Shown: one piece after another, positions 1-9,686 of the stretch | Layout: the number at the start of each line of letters is the position of its first letter | Position numbering within the stretch: position 1 is the stretch's first letter | Source: an uncultured Moraxella sp. | Lineage (GTDB): Bacteria > Pseudomonadota > Gammaproteobacteria > Pseudomonadales > Moraxellaceae | Assembly: GCA_927911235.1 (NCBI GenBank) | Contig: CAKMOY010000193.1 | Coordinates: forward strand, 1-9,786 | DNA: 9,786 nt | Direction: 5' to 3' | Position numbers and translations under genes: made by a program | The notes under the pieces: model-generated | The model's database searches: none | The model's input: the letters and a program-made list of their open reading frames with translations, nothing else | What the model was told of the DNA's origin: nothing

Positions 1-693
<693 letters not shown>

Positions 694-710
694 TAAAAAT
701 TGTCAAATCA

Positions 711-741
711 TTTAAAACACCAAAAAATTTAAAACACCAAA
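711..741. repeat. 14-bp direct repeat after gltD
   Basis: The sequence tttaaaacaccaaa occurs at 711-724 and again at 728-741, separated by three A residues (17-base period). It lies between the gltD stop codon and the terminator hairpin. No function is evident, and it may be a small slippage duplication. Confidence 0.6.
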
Positions 742-742
742 T

Positions 743-778
743 AACAAAAACCCAATATTCATGATTGGGTTTTTTGTT
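743..778 (+). terminator. Intrinsic terminator of gltD
   Basis: A stem of aaaaacccaat (746-756) pairs with attgggttttt (764-774) around the 7-base loop attcatg. The right arm runs into six T residues (770-775). The A-rich left arm would also give a U-tract on the other strand, so it could work in both directions. It separates gltD from the lipocalin remnant. Confidence 0.85.
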
Positions 779-797
779 CATGATATGATAAATTTGA

Positions 798-1016
798 CAA
801 AAACGGTGGTTGCCTTTTACCAAAGCGGATTATTGGGTGTTGGAATTAGATAATGATTATCAATATGCGTTGGTCGGCACACCAAATCAAAAATATCTGC
901 GGTTACTGTCACGCACGCCAACCATGAGTGAAGCGACTTATCAGCAATTGGTAAATACCGCCAAAAATCAAGGCTTTGATGTCAGTCAATTACAAAAAAC
1001 CGCCCAATACCAATAA
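798..1016 (+). pseudogene. C-terminal remnant of a Blc-type lipocalin
   Basis: The translated product from about base 801 reads as the last third of a bacterial lipocalin (Blc family, outer-membrane lipoproteins that bind lipids). The recognisable stretch is WLPFTKADYWVLELD, then YALVGTPNQKYLRLLSRTPTM, which matches the E. coli Blc segment with VVFELD, YAFVSGPNTEYLWLLSRTPT and the closing helix with the GFD motif. A full Blc is about 175 residues with a lipoprotein signal. Here an in-frame TGA at 795-797 lies immediately before the homology, and only 116 bases separate TTG 810 from gltD, mostly terminator. There is therefore no room for the missing beta-strands or the GxWYE motif. The only possible start is TTG at 810, without a convincing Shine-Dalgarno, giving 68 residues. 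I read it as a 5'-truncated remnant. A short functional protein cannot be excluded. Confidence 0.72.
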
Positions 1017-1030
1017 TAATGCACAATAAT

Positions 1031-1061
1031 AAAAAATACCGCTATCAAAGTGGTATTTTTT
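1031..1061. terminator. Bidirectional intrinsic terminator (lipocalin remnant / fdxA)
   Basis: The arm aaaaaataccgc (1031-1042) pairs with gtggtatttttt (1050-1061) around the loop tatcaaa, with one G.T wobble. A-runs on the left and T-runs on the right give a U-tract for transcripts from either side. It lies between the two convergent genes, 14 bases after the lipocalin remnant stop and 15 bases beyond the fdxA stop. Confidence 0.85.
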
Positions 1062-1076
1062 ATTTTAAATTGCAAA

Positions 1077-1399
1077 TTACTTTTCTAAATATTGCAATTT
1101 ATTTGGCACACCGTCCCATTCTTTATGGTCTGGTAGTGGGTCGTGCATGGCTGTGATGTTTGGCCATTTGTCGGCAAGCTCAGCATTTAGCTCAATGTAA
1201 ATTTCTTGACCTTTTGGCACTTCATCTTCGCTAAAAATCGCATTGGCAGGGCATTCAGGCTCACACAATGCACAATCAATACACTCATCTGGTGAATGAC
1301 CAAAAAGTTTGGGCCTTCGTAAAAGCAGTCCACAGGGCATACTTCTACGCAGTCAGTATATTTACAACGTACACAGTTATCAGTTACAACAAAGGTCAT
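1077..1399 (-). CDS. fdxA: 7Fe ferredoxin FdxA (3Fe-4S + 4Fe-4S), frameshifted in this sequence
   Basis: This is a small cytosolic electron carrier of the Azotobacter ferredoxin I type. The N-terminal half (from ATG 1399) reads [17 protein letters not shown] then [19 protein letters not shown]. The second half, in another frame, reads [19 protein letters not shown] and continues to [21 protein letters not shown]. Restoring one base in the run at 1291-1292 (gg to ggg on the + strand) joins them through the expected HPDEC and gives 107 residues, the normal family length. In the corrected protein Cys9, Cys17 and Cys50 should bind the 3Fe-4S cluster and Cys21, Cys40, Cys43 and Cys46 the 4Fe-4S cluster. 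The extra conserved Cys12 and Cys25 are present. The start is preceded by AAAGGT 10 bases upstream. It lies 70 bases downstream of mutS, a pairing also known in Pseudomonas. Its exact electron partners are not evident here. Confidence 0.93.
1291..1293 (-). other. Frameshift site in fdxA (one base missing)
   Basis: The - strand reads ATT CAC CAG ATG where the family requires ATT CAC CCA GAT GAG (IHPDE). One C is missing from a run of three. All conserved residues on both sides are intact. Confidence 0.88.
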
Positions 1400-1469
1400 G
1401 GCGATGGCTACCTTTTATCAATTTACATTTAAAAAAACAAAAATTTAACGTTATATTTTAAACCTTTAA

Positions 1470-4425
1470 TCACGCATTTAACAATTCTTTTAAGGAATAA
1501 ATTAATTCTAACGCTTGCCTTGGGGTCAAATCGTCCACTTGAGTGTCTTGAATTTTTTGGATAAGCGGTTGATAATTAGGGTTATTTTGCAAAATTCTAT
1601 CATTTTGGCAATTGTTTTGATACATGGTGTGTGGACTTTTTACCAAATTTTCCGATAAACTGTCAAATAAATCCAAATTAACGTTATCATGATGTTGAAC
1701 TGATTTTAACGGTTTGTGTAAAATCGCATTGTCAGCCGATTCTTTGCTTAAATTTGCCAAAAATTTTTGAGCATTTTGCAAAATTTCATCAGCACGCCTG
1801 CCATTTTTGCGACATGAAGTCCAAAACTGCGGTGCGTGCTACCTTTGGCAATTTTGTGTAATAACAACAACTTACCGTCAATTTCTTGCGTTACCAAATG
1901 CTGATTAAACATTTGTTCGTGATTATCGGCAAGTTCGGTCAATTCAAAATAATGGGTGGCAAATAGGGTCAAACAGCCGATTTTTTCCGCCAAAAAAGTT
2001 ACGCATGCATGAGCAATTGCCAAGCCGTCCTGGGTACTTGTGCCACGTCCGACTTCGTCCATCAGCACAAGCGAGTTGGCGTGGGCTTGGTTCATGATGT
2101 TGGCGGTTTCAATCATCTCAACCATAAAGGTGGATTTACCGCTTGCCAAGTCGTCCGCCGAGCCAATGCGAGTAAAAATCCGCTCAATTCGCCCAAAATC
2201 CGCCATTTCGGCAGGGACAAATCCGCACAATGTGCCATCAGCAAAATCAAGGCAGTTTGTCGCATATAGGTGGACTTTCCGCCCATGTTTGGGCCAGTGA
2301 TAAGCATGAGTTTTTCAGGTTGATTTTGCGTTGCTAATTGGCAATCATTGGCGATAAAATTTTCTTTATTTATTTGATTTTTAACGGTTTTATTTTTCTT
2401 AAGATTGCCTAGTTCTACGACAATATGCCGACCGTTTTTGATGTCAATATAGGCTTTGTTTTTGTCAAAATTATTTGATAAATCGTGTTCAAAATGTTTG
2501 CCAAAAGTCGGACGACACCACTGGCTATTTGGCAATAGGCGAGTGATACTGACCCAGTTTGCCAAAATATCTAAATAAGCAACAGATTTTGCTAATTGTT
2601 GTAAATTACTTAATTGTTTTTGTAAATTATCTAATAAATCTTGGTAAAGCTGTTTTTCCAACGCAATCGCTTGACCTTGTGCAAGTAGATACGCTTCTTC
2701 CACCTCTTTAAGTTTTGGCGTAATGTAGCGTTCCGCATTTTTTAGCGTTTGACGGCGACTAAAATGGGGTGGGGCGTTTTTGGATTGCAAACTGCTTAAC
2801 TCAAAATAAAAACCGCTTACCTTGTTAAATCCGACTTTTAACATCGGTAAATTGTGGGTTGTGCGTTCTTCATTGGCAAGGTTTTCAAGTGTTTGCTCTA
2901 TGTTGTCGTGCAGTTCTCGCAGTCGGTCAAGCTCGGCATGAAAACCACGCTGTATCATACCGCCATCACGGATATGGCTCGGTGGTTCGGCAACGATAGC
3001 TTGATTAAGTTGTTGATAAATATCACAAAAAATATCATCTTTATCCAAACTTGGTAATTGTTTGGCAAGCATGATTAAAAGTGGCGTATTTTCATTGACT
3101 GTTGTGGCAAAATCAAACGTAAAAATCGTGTGTAAAAATTGATTTAATTGCAAACATTTATCTATACTTTCGGCAAGTTTTACCAAGTCAGTTGGTTTTG
3201 CCGAATTTAGTCCAATACGTCCGCCAATGCGTTCAATATCGCCAATTTGGTGCAAAATTTCACACAGCGTGTCAAATTGAGCGTTCGGCAAATTTTTTAA
3301 ACTTTCCACCGCATCTAGCCTGCGATTGATTAAATGCGTATTTAACAATGGACGGTGCAGATGATGTGCCAACGCTCGCTTGCCCATAGGCGTTTGGCAA
3401 TGGTCAATGACGGATAACAGTGAAATGCCAGATGTCAAAACAGGCTTGAAAATTTCCAAATTTTGTTGGCTGATACTGTCTAATTGTAAAAAATCATCGC
3501 CATTTTCTAGGCTAATATGGCGAATGTGAGCAAGTGTTGATTGTTGCGTTTGCTTGCCATAATGTAGCACCACCGAGCAACAGGCGGTCGCAAGCGGTTT
3601 GTCATCAAGCCCAAAGCCTGACAAGGTCGCAACTTGTAAATGTTGGCACAAATGTTCGTTCGCATTGTCAAACAAAAACAAACTGTGAGCTTGAGCGACA
3701 ATCGGCACGTCTTGCGACAGGCTATCTTGCAAGCAATGTAGCCAAGTATCACTTAATTGTTCGTCAATCAAAATTTCGCTAGGGTCAAAACGGATTAACA
3801 AATTGGTTAATTCTAATTTTAAATTTTCTAAAGAATTGCAATTAATTTGACTACATCTAATCGTGCCATGTGCCAAGTTTAATTCGGCAACACCGACTGA
3901 CATTTGACTTTTGGCAAAACTTAATGCAATGACGTTGGGAATTTGCCCTTGATGAATTAAACTGTCATCGGTCAAAGTCCCTGCGGTCAAAGTGCGAACG
4001 ACTTTGCGTTGCATGATTTTTGGGGGATTAGTTTTAGATTTTTTTACCGATTTTTTAGCGGTTTTTTCATCAGTAGTGTTGTCTAAATTGTCATAATAAA
4101 CGGTTGAATTTTGTGCTTGATTTTCTTCATTTTCATCGCTAACTTGTTCACAAATCACCACAGTTTGCCCAGCACTAATCAAGCGAGCAATGTAGCTATC
4201 CGCAGAATGAAACGGCACACCCGCCATAGGAATGGCGTTGCCTTGCTTGTCGTTGCCACGTTTGGTTAAGGTAATCCCCAAAATCTGATTGGCAAGTTTG
4301 GCATCGTCAAAAAACAATTCGTAAAAATCGCCCATACGATACAGTACCAACGCATTCGGATAGTCCTTTTTTAGCGTCAGATACTGCTGCATCATGGGGG
4401 TGTGGTCGTTAAGGTTGTAGTTCAT
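1470..4425 (-). CDS. mutS: DNA mismatch repair ATPase MutS, frameshifted twice in this sequence
   Basis: MutS recognises mismatches and small loops after replication and recruits MutL. The ATG at 4425 is set by TAAGGAT six bases upstream and by homology. Landmarks are the mismatch-wedge motif Phe34-Tyr35-Glu36 ([11 protein letters not shown]), AGVPFHS, the connector and lever/clamp regions, Walker [10 protein letters not shown] at about 711-719, Walker [13 protein letters not shown] with Asp790-Glu791 (corrected numbering), [11 protein letters not shown], and the C-terminal tetramer segment [14 protein letters not shown]. The frame breaks after LMAHC (near 2226) and after HVAKMAGV (near 1792). 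Adding one base at each gives MAHCGGFVPA and GVPDEILQNA, as the family requires. The corrected protein is 985 residues against 853 in E. coli. The excess includes a Lys/Asp/Asn/Thr-rich insert at about residues 98-140, a Lys/Asn-rich insert before Walker A and a long linker before the C-terminal helices. As read, the protein would stop at residue 770 without Walker B. Confidence 0.95.
1791..1794 (-). other. Second frameshift site in mutS (one base missing)
   Basis: The - strand reads GGC GTG CTG ATG AAA, whereas GGC GTG CCT GAT GAA (GVPDE) is the family sequence. One C is missing. Past it the frame encodes the normal MutS C-terminal region through to TGA at 1472-1470. Confidence 0.88.
2223..2227 (-). 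other. First frameshift site in mutS (one base missing)
   Basis: The - strand reads CAT TGT GCG GAT TTG. Adding one G gives CAT TGT GGC GGA TTT GTC (HCGGFV), matching the H-x-G-x-FVPA block that follows Walker A in MutS. Without it the ATPase domain is cut off downstream of Walker A. Confidence 0.87.
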
Positions 4426-4430
4426 TTTTT

Positions 4431-4434
4431 ATCC

Positions 4435-4437
<3 letters not shown>
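4431..4437 (-). promoter_or_regulatory. mutS ribosome binding site overlapping the add stop codon
   Basis: On the - strand the bases TAAGGAT contain both the add stop codon (TAA, 4437-4435) and the Shine-Dalgarno AAGGA for the mutS ATG at 4425. The 9-base gap and overlap suggest translational coupling and co-transcription of add and mutS. Confidence 0.75.
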
Positions 4438-5598
<1,161 letters not shown>

Positions 5599-5626
5599 TT
5601 AATATGATTGTAGGATTTAATTCGTT

Positions 5627-8436
5627 ATGTTAGGCAAAGTAATCGGCAAAGTTGTCGGCACAAAAAACGACCGTGAACTCAAACGTATGCGTAAATTGGT
5701 TGATAAAATCAATGCGTTAGAACCCAGTATCCAAGCGTTAAGTGATGAACAATTAAAACAAAAAACCAGCGAGTTTAAACAAAAGTTTGAAAATGGTACA
5801 AGCCTTGATGATATGCTTGCCGAAGCTTTTGCCGTCTGCCGTGAAGCGTCTTTGCGTGTACTAGGTATGCGACATTACGATGTGCAGTTGATTGGCGGTA
5901 TTACCTTGCACGAAGGCAAAATTGCCGAGATGCGTACAGGTGAGGGTAAAACCTTGATGGGAACGCTTGCCATTTACTTAAATGCGTTGAGTGGCAAGGG
6001 CGTTCACGTTGTAACCGTCAATGATTATTTGGCAATGCGTGATGCGGAGTTAAACCGTCCGTTGTTTGAATTTTTGGGTTTGACCGTTGCTGTGATTTAT
6101 TCACAGCAAAATCCGATGGAAAAATTTGGGGCGTATCAAGCGGATATCACTTACGGCACAAATAACGAATACGGTTTTGACTATTTGCGTGATAACATGG
6201 TATTTAGCATGGACGAGAAAAAACAGCGTCCGCTTAACTACTGTATCATTGACGAAATTGACTCAATTTTGATTGATGAGGCTCGTACACCGCTGATTAT
6301 TTCTGGACAAGCTGAAGATTCTGCCGAAACCTATGCTTTGATTGACACCATTGTGGAGCGCTTAAAAGCGTCAAAAACCGAAGAGGGCAATCGTGATAAT
6401 TTGGAACATGATTTTTGGATTGATGAAAAAAATCGCCAAATTGAAATCAGCGAAAAAAGGTTACGAAAAAAATTGAAAAATTCTTGGTAGAAAAAGGACA
6501 AATGGGCGAAAAAGAAAGTCTGTACAGCCCAGCACGTTTGCCATTGTTAGCCCATGTGCAATCGGCATTAAAAGCCCATCATTTGTTTGTCAAAGATATT
6601 AACTACATTATCCAAGATGGCGAAGTGGTTATCATTGATGAAAACACAGGGCGAGCCATGCCGGGCAGACGTTGGTCGGAAGGCTTGCACCAAGCGGTAG
6701 AAGCCAAAGAAGGCGTAGAAATCCAAGCCGAAAACCAAACGCTTGCGACCACGACTTTCCAAAATTATTTTCGTTTGTATGACAAATTATCAGGCATGAC
6801 AGGGACAGCCGATACTGAAGCTGCTGAGTTTAAACAAACCTATGACATGGACGTGGTGGTCATTCCAACGCATAAGCCGATTCAACGTGTGGATTTGAAC
6901 GACCAGATTTTTTTAACAAAAATGGGCAAATACCACGGCATTATCAAAGAAATCAAACGTATCAAAGAAAAACACGCCCCAATTTTAATTGGGACTGCGA
7001 CCATTGAAGCCAGCGAAGTGTTGTCCGAATTGATGAAACACGAAGGTATCGCCCACAACGTGCTGAACGCCAAACAACACGAACGTGAAGCCGACATCAT
7101 CGCCCAAGCAGGTAGCCCTGACGCAGTCACGATTGCTACTAACATGGCAGGTCGTGGTACGGATATTATTTTGGGCGGTAACTGGCAGGCAGAGCTTGCC
7201 AAATACGACAATGTAACGGACGCAATGCGTGAACAGGCAAAAGCCGAATGGCAAGTGCGTAACAAACAAGTCTTAGAGGCAGGCGGGCTACATATTATCG
7301 GTTCAGAACGCCACGAATCACGCCGTATTGATAATCAGCTTCGTGGACGTGCAGGACGACAAGGCGACCCCGGTGAATCTCGCTTTTTCTTGTCATTAGA
7401 AGATGATTTAATGCGAATTTTTGCAGGCGACCGTGTTGTTAATATGATGCGTGCAATGGGCTTAAAAGAAGATGAAGCGATTGAGCATAAAATGGTTTCT
7501 CGCTCTATTGAAAACGCCCAAAGTAAAGTAGAAAGCCGAAATTTTGATGCACGTAAAACCTTGCTAAAATATGATGACGTTGCCAACGAACAACGTAAAG
7601 TGATTTATCGTCAGCGTGATGAATTGTTAGAAGCGACAAATTTACAAACAACCATTGAACAAATGCACAACGATGTTTATAATGCGGTGATTGACCAATT
7701 TATTCCAAAAGGCTCAATTGACGACCAATGGGACGTGGACGGACTAGAAGACGAACTAGAAGATGAGTTTCGCATTGCCATGCCAATCAATGACTGGTTG
7801 GACGATGACCGTAGGCTTGATGAAGAAGGCTTACGTGAAAAAATTATCCATGCCGCCATTTTAAATTATCGCCATCGCCGTGAACAAATGGGCGATGACG
7901 CAGGGCGATTAGAACGCCACTTTATGCTCCAAAACCTTGATAAACACTGGAAAGAACATCTGAACCAAATGGACCAATTGCGTAAAGGTATTCACTTACG
8001 CAGTTATGCTCAAAAAAATCCAGAACAAGAGTACAAATCTGAATCGTTTAACCTATTTCAAAGTATGCTTGGGGCGATAAAATCCGAAACGGTGCAAGAT
8101 TTATCCATCATGCACATTCCAACGCCTGAAGAAATCGCCATGTTGGAAGAACAACAACGTGAGCAAGCACGCCTTAAGCAGTTAAACTTTGAACACCAAG
8201 AAATCAATGGTTTAACAGGCGAAGCCGAAAGTCGCCCACGCCAAGCCCGTCCACAAGGTCGAGCAAACTATCAATTTAACATGGGAACGGTATTGCCAAC
8301 AGCGGTAGAAAGCGTTGCCAACCCAACGGACACCACCGAAGAAAACCCATACGCAAACCTAAATTTAAGTCGCAACGCCATGTGTCCTTGTGGTTCTGGT
8401 TTAAAATACAAACAATGTCATGGTAAAATTGCTTAA
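5627..8436 (+). CDS. secA: Preprotein translocase ATPase SecA, frameshifted in this sequence
   Basis: SecA is the motor that pushes unfolded secretory proteins through SecYEG at the inner membrane. The ATG at 5627 fits the family N-terminus. Landmarks in order are Walker A MRTGEGKT (residues 102-109), TVNDYLA, the DEAD-like [21 protein letters not shown] around Asp209-Asp212, then in the second frame the preprotein-binding and NBD2 segments: [66 protein letters not shown], the helical scaffold/wing region, and a C-terminal zinc motif [14 protein letters not shown] (C-x-C-x8-CH). As read, the first part stops at TAG 6490. Removing one A from each of the A-runs at 6453-6458 and 6466-6472 restores [18 protein letters not shown] and gives 935 residues, close to the 901 of E. 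coli. SecA is essential, so a truly broken gene is very unlikely. A small lipoprotein gene follows 21 bases later. Confidence 0.96.
6453..6472 (+). other. Frameshift region in secA (one extra A in each of two runs)
   Basis: The A6 run (6453-6458) and the A7 run (6466-6472) each carry one A more than the SecA frame needs. Correcting only one still leaves a stop. Correcting both gives GAA AAA GGT TAC GAA AAA ATT GAA, matching E. coli TERGLVLIEELLV in length and pattern. A single-base deletion would also rejoin the outer frames but would give a poor match (KKVTKKIE). Confidence 0.85.
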
Positions 8437-8457
8437 CATTGATAAAAGGATAAAAAA

Positions 8458-8868
8458 ATGAAAACAAAACTTATCACCAGTCTATTCATAATGACCGTAC
8501 TTGGGCTAACGGCTTGTAGCAAATCAGAACCCACCGAAAACACCCAAGCCAATACCGCCTCTGTCGCAGAAGCCCAAGCCATACCAATGTCTGCTGCCCC
8601 TGCTGACGACAAAAACGCGCCAGTCGTCATCAATGACAGCAATGCCACTGCCGATTTAGGTGGCGAAACCGCCGAAACCGTAACCGAAAATGAACCGAAC
8701 GCAAGCGTAGCTGCCGCAGTAGAAGGCGGCGATAACAACATAGATAACTCAGCGATGGAACATATCAGCGAAGATGCCGAAGTCATTGACAGCGAACCTG
8801 CCTCACCCAATGCACCAAAAGCGACCGATTCCCAAGAAAAATCGGTGAATCAAAAAGTCGCCCCATAA
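8458..8868 (+). CDS. Small acidic, probably disordered lipoprotein of unknown function
   Basis: The protein has 136 residues with a typical lipoprotein signal: MKTK, a hydrophobic core, and lipobox LTAC with Cys20 as the lipidated residue. Serine at +2 favours sorting to the outer membrane by the usual Lol rule. The 117-residue mature part is rich in Ala, Asn, Glu, Asp, Ser and Thr, with 22 acidic residues against 5 Lys and no Arg, and has no Phe, Tyr or Trp. It is therefore expected to be unfolded and strongly negative. I recognise no domain. AAGGA at 8446-8450 is a good Shine-Dalgarno seven bases before the ATG. The 21-base gap after secA suggests read-through from secA, and no separate promoter or secA terminator is visible. 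Any link to secretion or to phoB downstream is only positional. Confidence 0.85.
   Translation: MKTKLITSLFIMTVLGLTACSKSEPTENTQANTASVAEAQAIPMSAAPADDKNAPVVINDSNATADLGGETAETVTENEPNASVAAAVEGGDNNIDNSAMEHISEDAEVIDSEPASPNAPKATDSQEKSVNQKVAP
8824..8846 (+). repeat. Inverted repeat within the lipoprotein 3' end
   Basis: ACCGATT (8824-8830) and AATCGGT (8840-8846) form a perfect 7-bp stem around a 9-base loop, inside the coding region. There is no T-run after it, so it is not a standard terminator. It could be an RNA-stabilising stem or chance. Confidence 0.4.
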
Positions 8869-8885
8869 TTTTTAGCAATAAAAAA

Positions 8886-8927
8886 TTGACATTTGTCATC
8901 ATTTTGTCATACAAATTGGATTAAACT
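8886..8927 (+). promoter_or_regulatory. Pho box and likely PhoB-dependent promoter of phoB
   Basis: Two TTGTCAT repeats at 8893-8899 and 8904-8910 are spaced by CATT, giving the 11-base period and the 7-4-7 layout of the enterobacterial Pho box (CTGTCAT-AwAn-CTGTCAt). A third related heptamer, TTGACAT, lies directly upstream at 8886-8892. TAAACT at 8922-8927, 11 bases past the box, is a plausible -10, as in promoters where the Pho box replaces the -35. It predicts that PhoB activates its own gene under phosphate limitation. TTGACA at 8886-8891 with TACAAA at 8910-8915 (18-base spacer) could be an overlapping basal promoter. Confidence 0.78.
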
Positions 8928-8996
8928 GCAATAAATTGCTGTAAAAAACACAAAAATATTTGCCAATTTAACCCAAATAAAAAAGTTGAAAAAGTT

Positions 8997-9686
8997 ATGG
9001 AAACCATTTTAGTCGTTGAAGATGAAGTCGCCATTCGGGATATGATTGTTACTGCATTGGATTTGGCAGGATTTCACTGCCTAGAAGCAGGCGATGTTTC
9101 CCAAGCCCATCATTTGGTTGTGGACAACCGACCCAGTTTAATTTTGTTAGATTGGATGTTGCCAAATGGCGTATCAGGCATTGACTTTTGTCGCAGACTA
9201 AAAAAAGATGACACCTTGAACGAAATTCCCATCATCATGCTAACAGCAAAAGGCGAAGAAGACAATAAAATTCAAGGCTTAGACGCTGGTGCAGATGACT
9301 ATATTACTAAACCCTTTTCTACCAGAGAACTGATTTCACGTATCAAAGCGGTTTTACGTAGAAGCAATGCTTTAACATCAGAAAAATTGATTAATATCAA
9401 TGGTTTAATCCTGGACCCAGTCGCCCAACGTGTCCGAGCAGGCGACACATTTATTGACATCGGACCTACCGAATACCGCTTACTTGCCTTTTTTATGACC
9501 CACACCGAGCGAGCTTACACCCGTTCACAGTTATTAGACCACGTTTGGGGTGGCAACGTCTATGTAGAAGACCGCACCATTGACGTACACATTCGCAGAC
9601 TTCGTAAAATCTTAGAACCATATGGATTTCAAGACTATGTCCAAACCGTGCGAGGCACAGGTTACCGCTTTTCTACACAAAGCTAA
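8997..9686 (+). CDS. phoB: Phosphate regulon response regulator PhoB (OmpR family)
   Basis: This is a 229-residue two-domain response regulator, the normal PhoB length. The receiver domain (about 1-120) shows the acidic pair Glu8-Asp9, phospho-acceptor Asp52 in LILLDWMLP, Thr83 in MLTAKGEE and Lys105-Pro106 in DYITKPFSTREL. The C-terminal winged-helix domain (about 130-226) has the GPTEYRLLAFFM segment, RSQLLDHVWG, the recognition-helix sequence VEDRTIDVHIRRLRKIL and the closing VQTVRGTGYRFS. The DWMLPNGVSGID and TEYRLL patterns point to PhoB rather than other OmpR-type regulators. It would bind Pho boxes after phosphorylation by PhoR when phosphate is scarce, and one such box stands in front of it. 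The ATG at 8997 is preceded by an A-rich leader with no real Shine-Dalgarno, but homology fixes the start. Confidence 0.95.
   Translation: METILVVEDEVAIRDMIVTALDLAGFHCLEAGDVSQAHHLVVDNRPSLILLDWMLPNGVSGIDFCRRLKKDDTLNEIPIIMLTAKGEEDNKIQGLDAGADDYITKPFSTRELISRIKAVLRRSNALTSEKLININGLILDPVAQRVRAGDTFIDIGPTEYRLLAFFMTHTERAYTRSQLLDHVWGGNVYVEDRTIDVHIRRLRKILEPYGFQDYVQTVRGTGYRFSTQS

Noticed and set aside
2009..2300. Open + strand frames opposite mutS
   Set aside because: They are antisense shadows of the conserved MutS ATPase domain, with Cys/His/Arg-rich compositions and no recognisable motif.
6882..7265. 127-residue - strand frame opposite secA
   Set aside because: It lies antisense to the strongly conserved SecA motor domain and has no homology I can recognise.
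8433..8810. 125-residue - strand frame opposite the lipoprotein
   Set aside because: It mirrors the low-complexity Ala/Glu/Asp coding sequence as a Ser/Ala/Val-rich product. The + strand frame has a proper Shine-Dalgarno and lipobox.
8867..8887. AATTTTT / AAAAATT hairpin after the lipoprotein as a terminator
   Set aside because: The stem is entirely A/T with no T-run after it. It is too weak to call.
8928..8939. GCAAT-AA-ATTGC inverted repeat in the phoB leader as an operator
   Set aside because: It is short and AT-rich, and no known factor with this site is indicated by the context.
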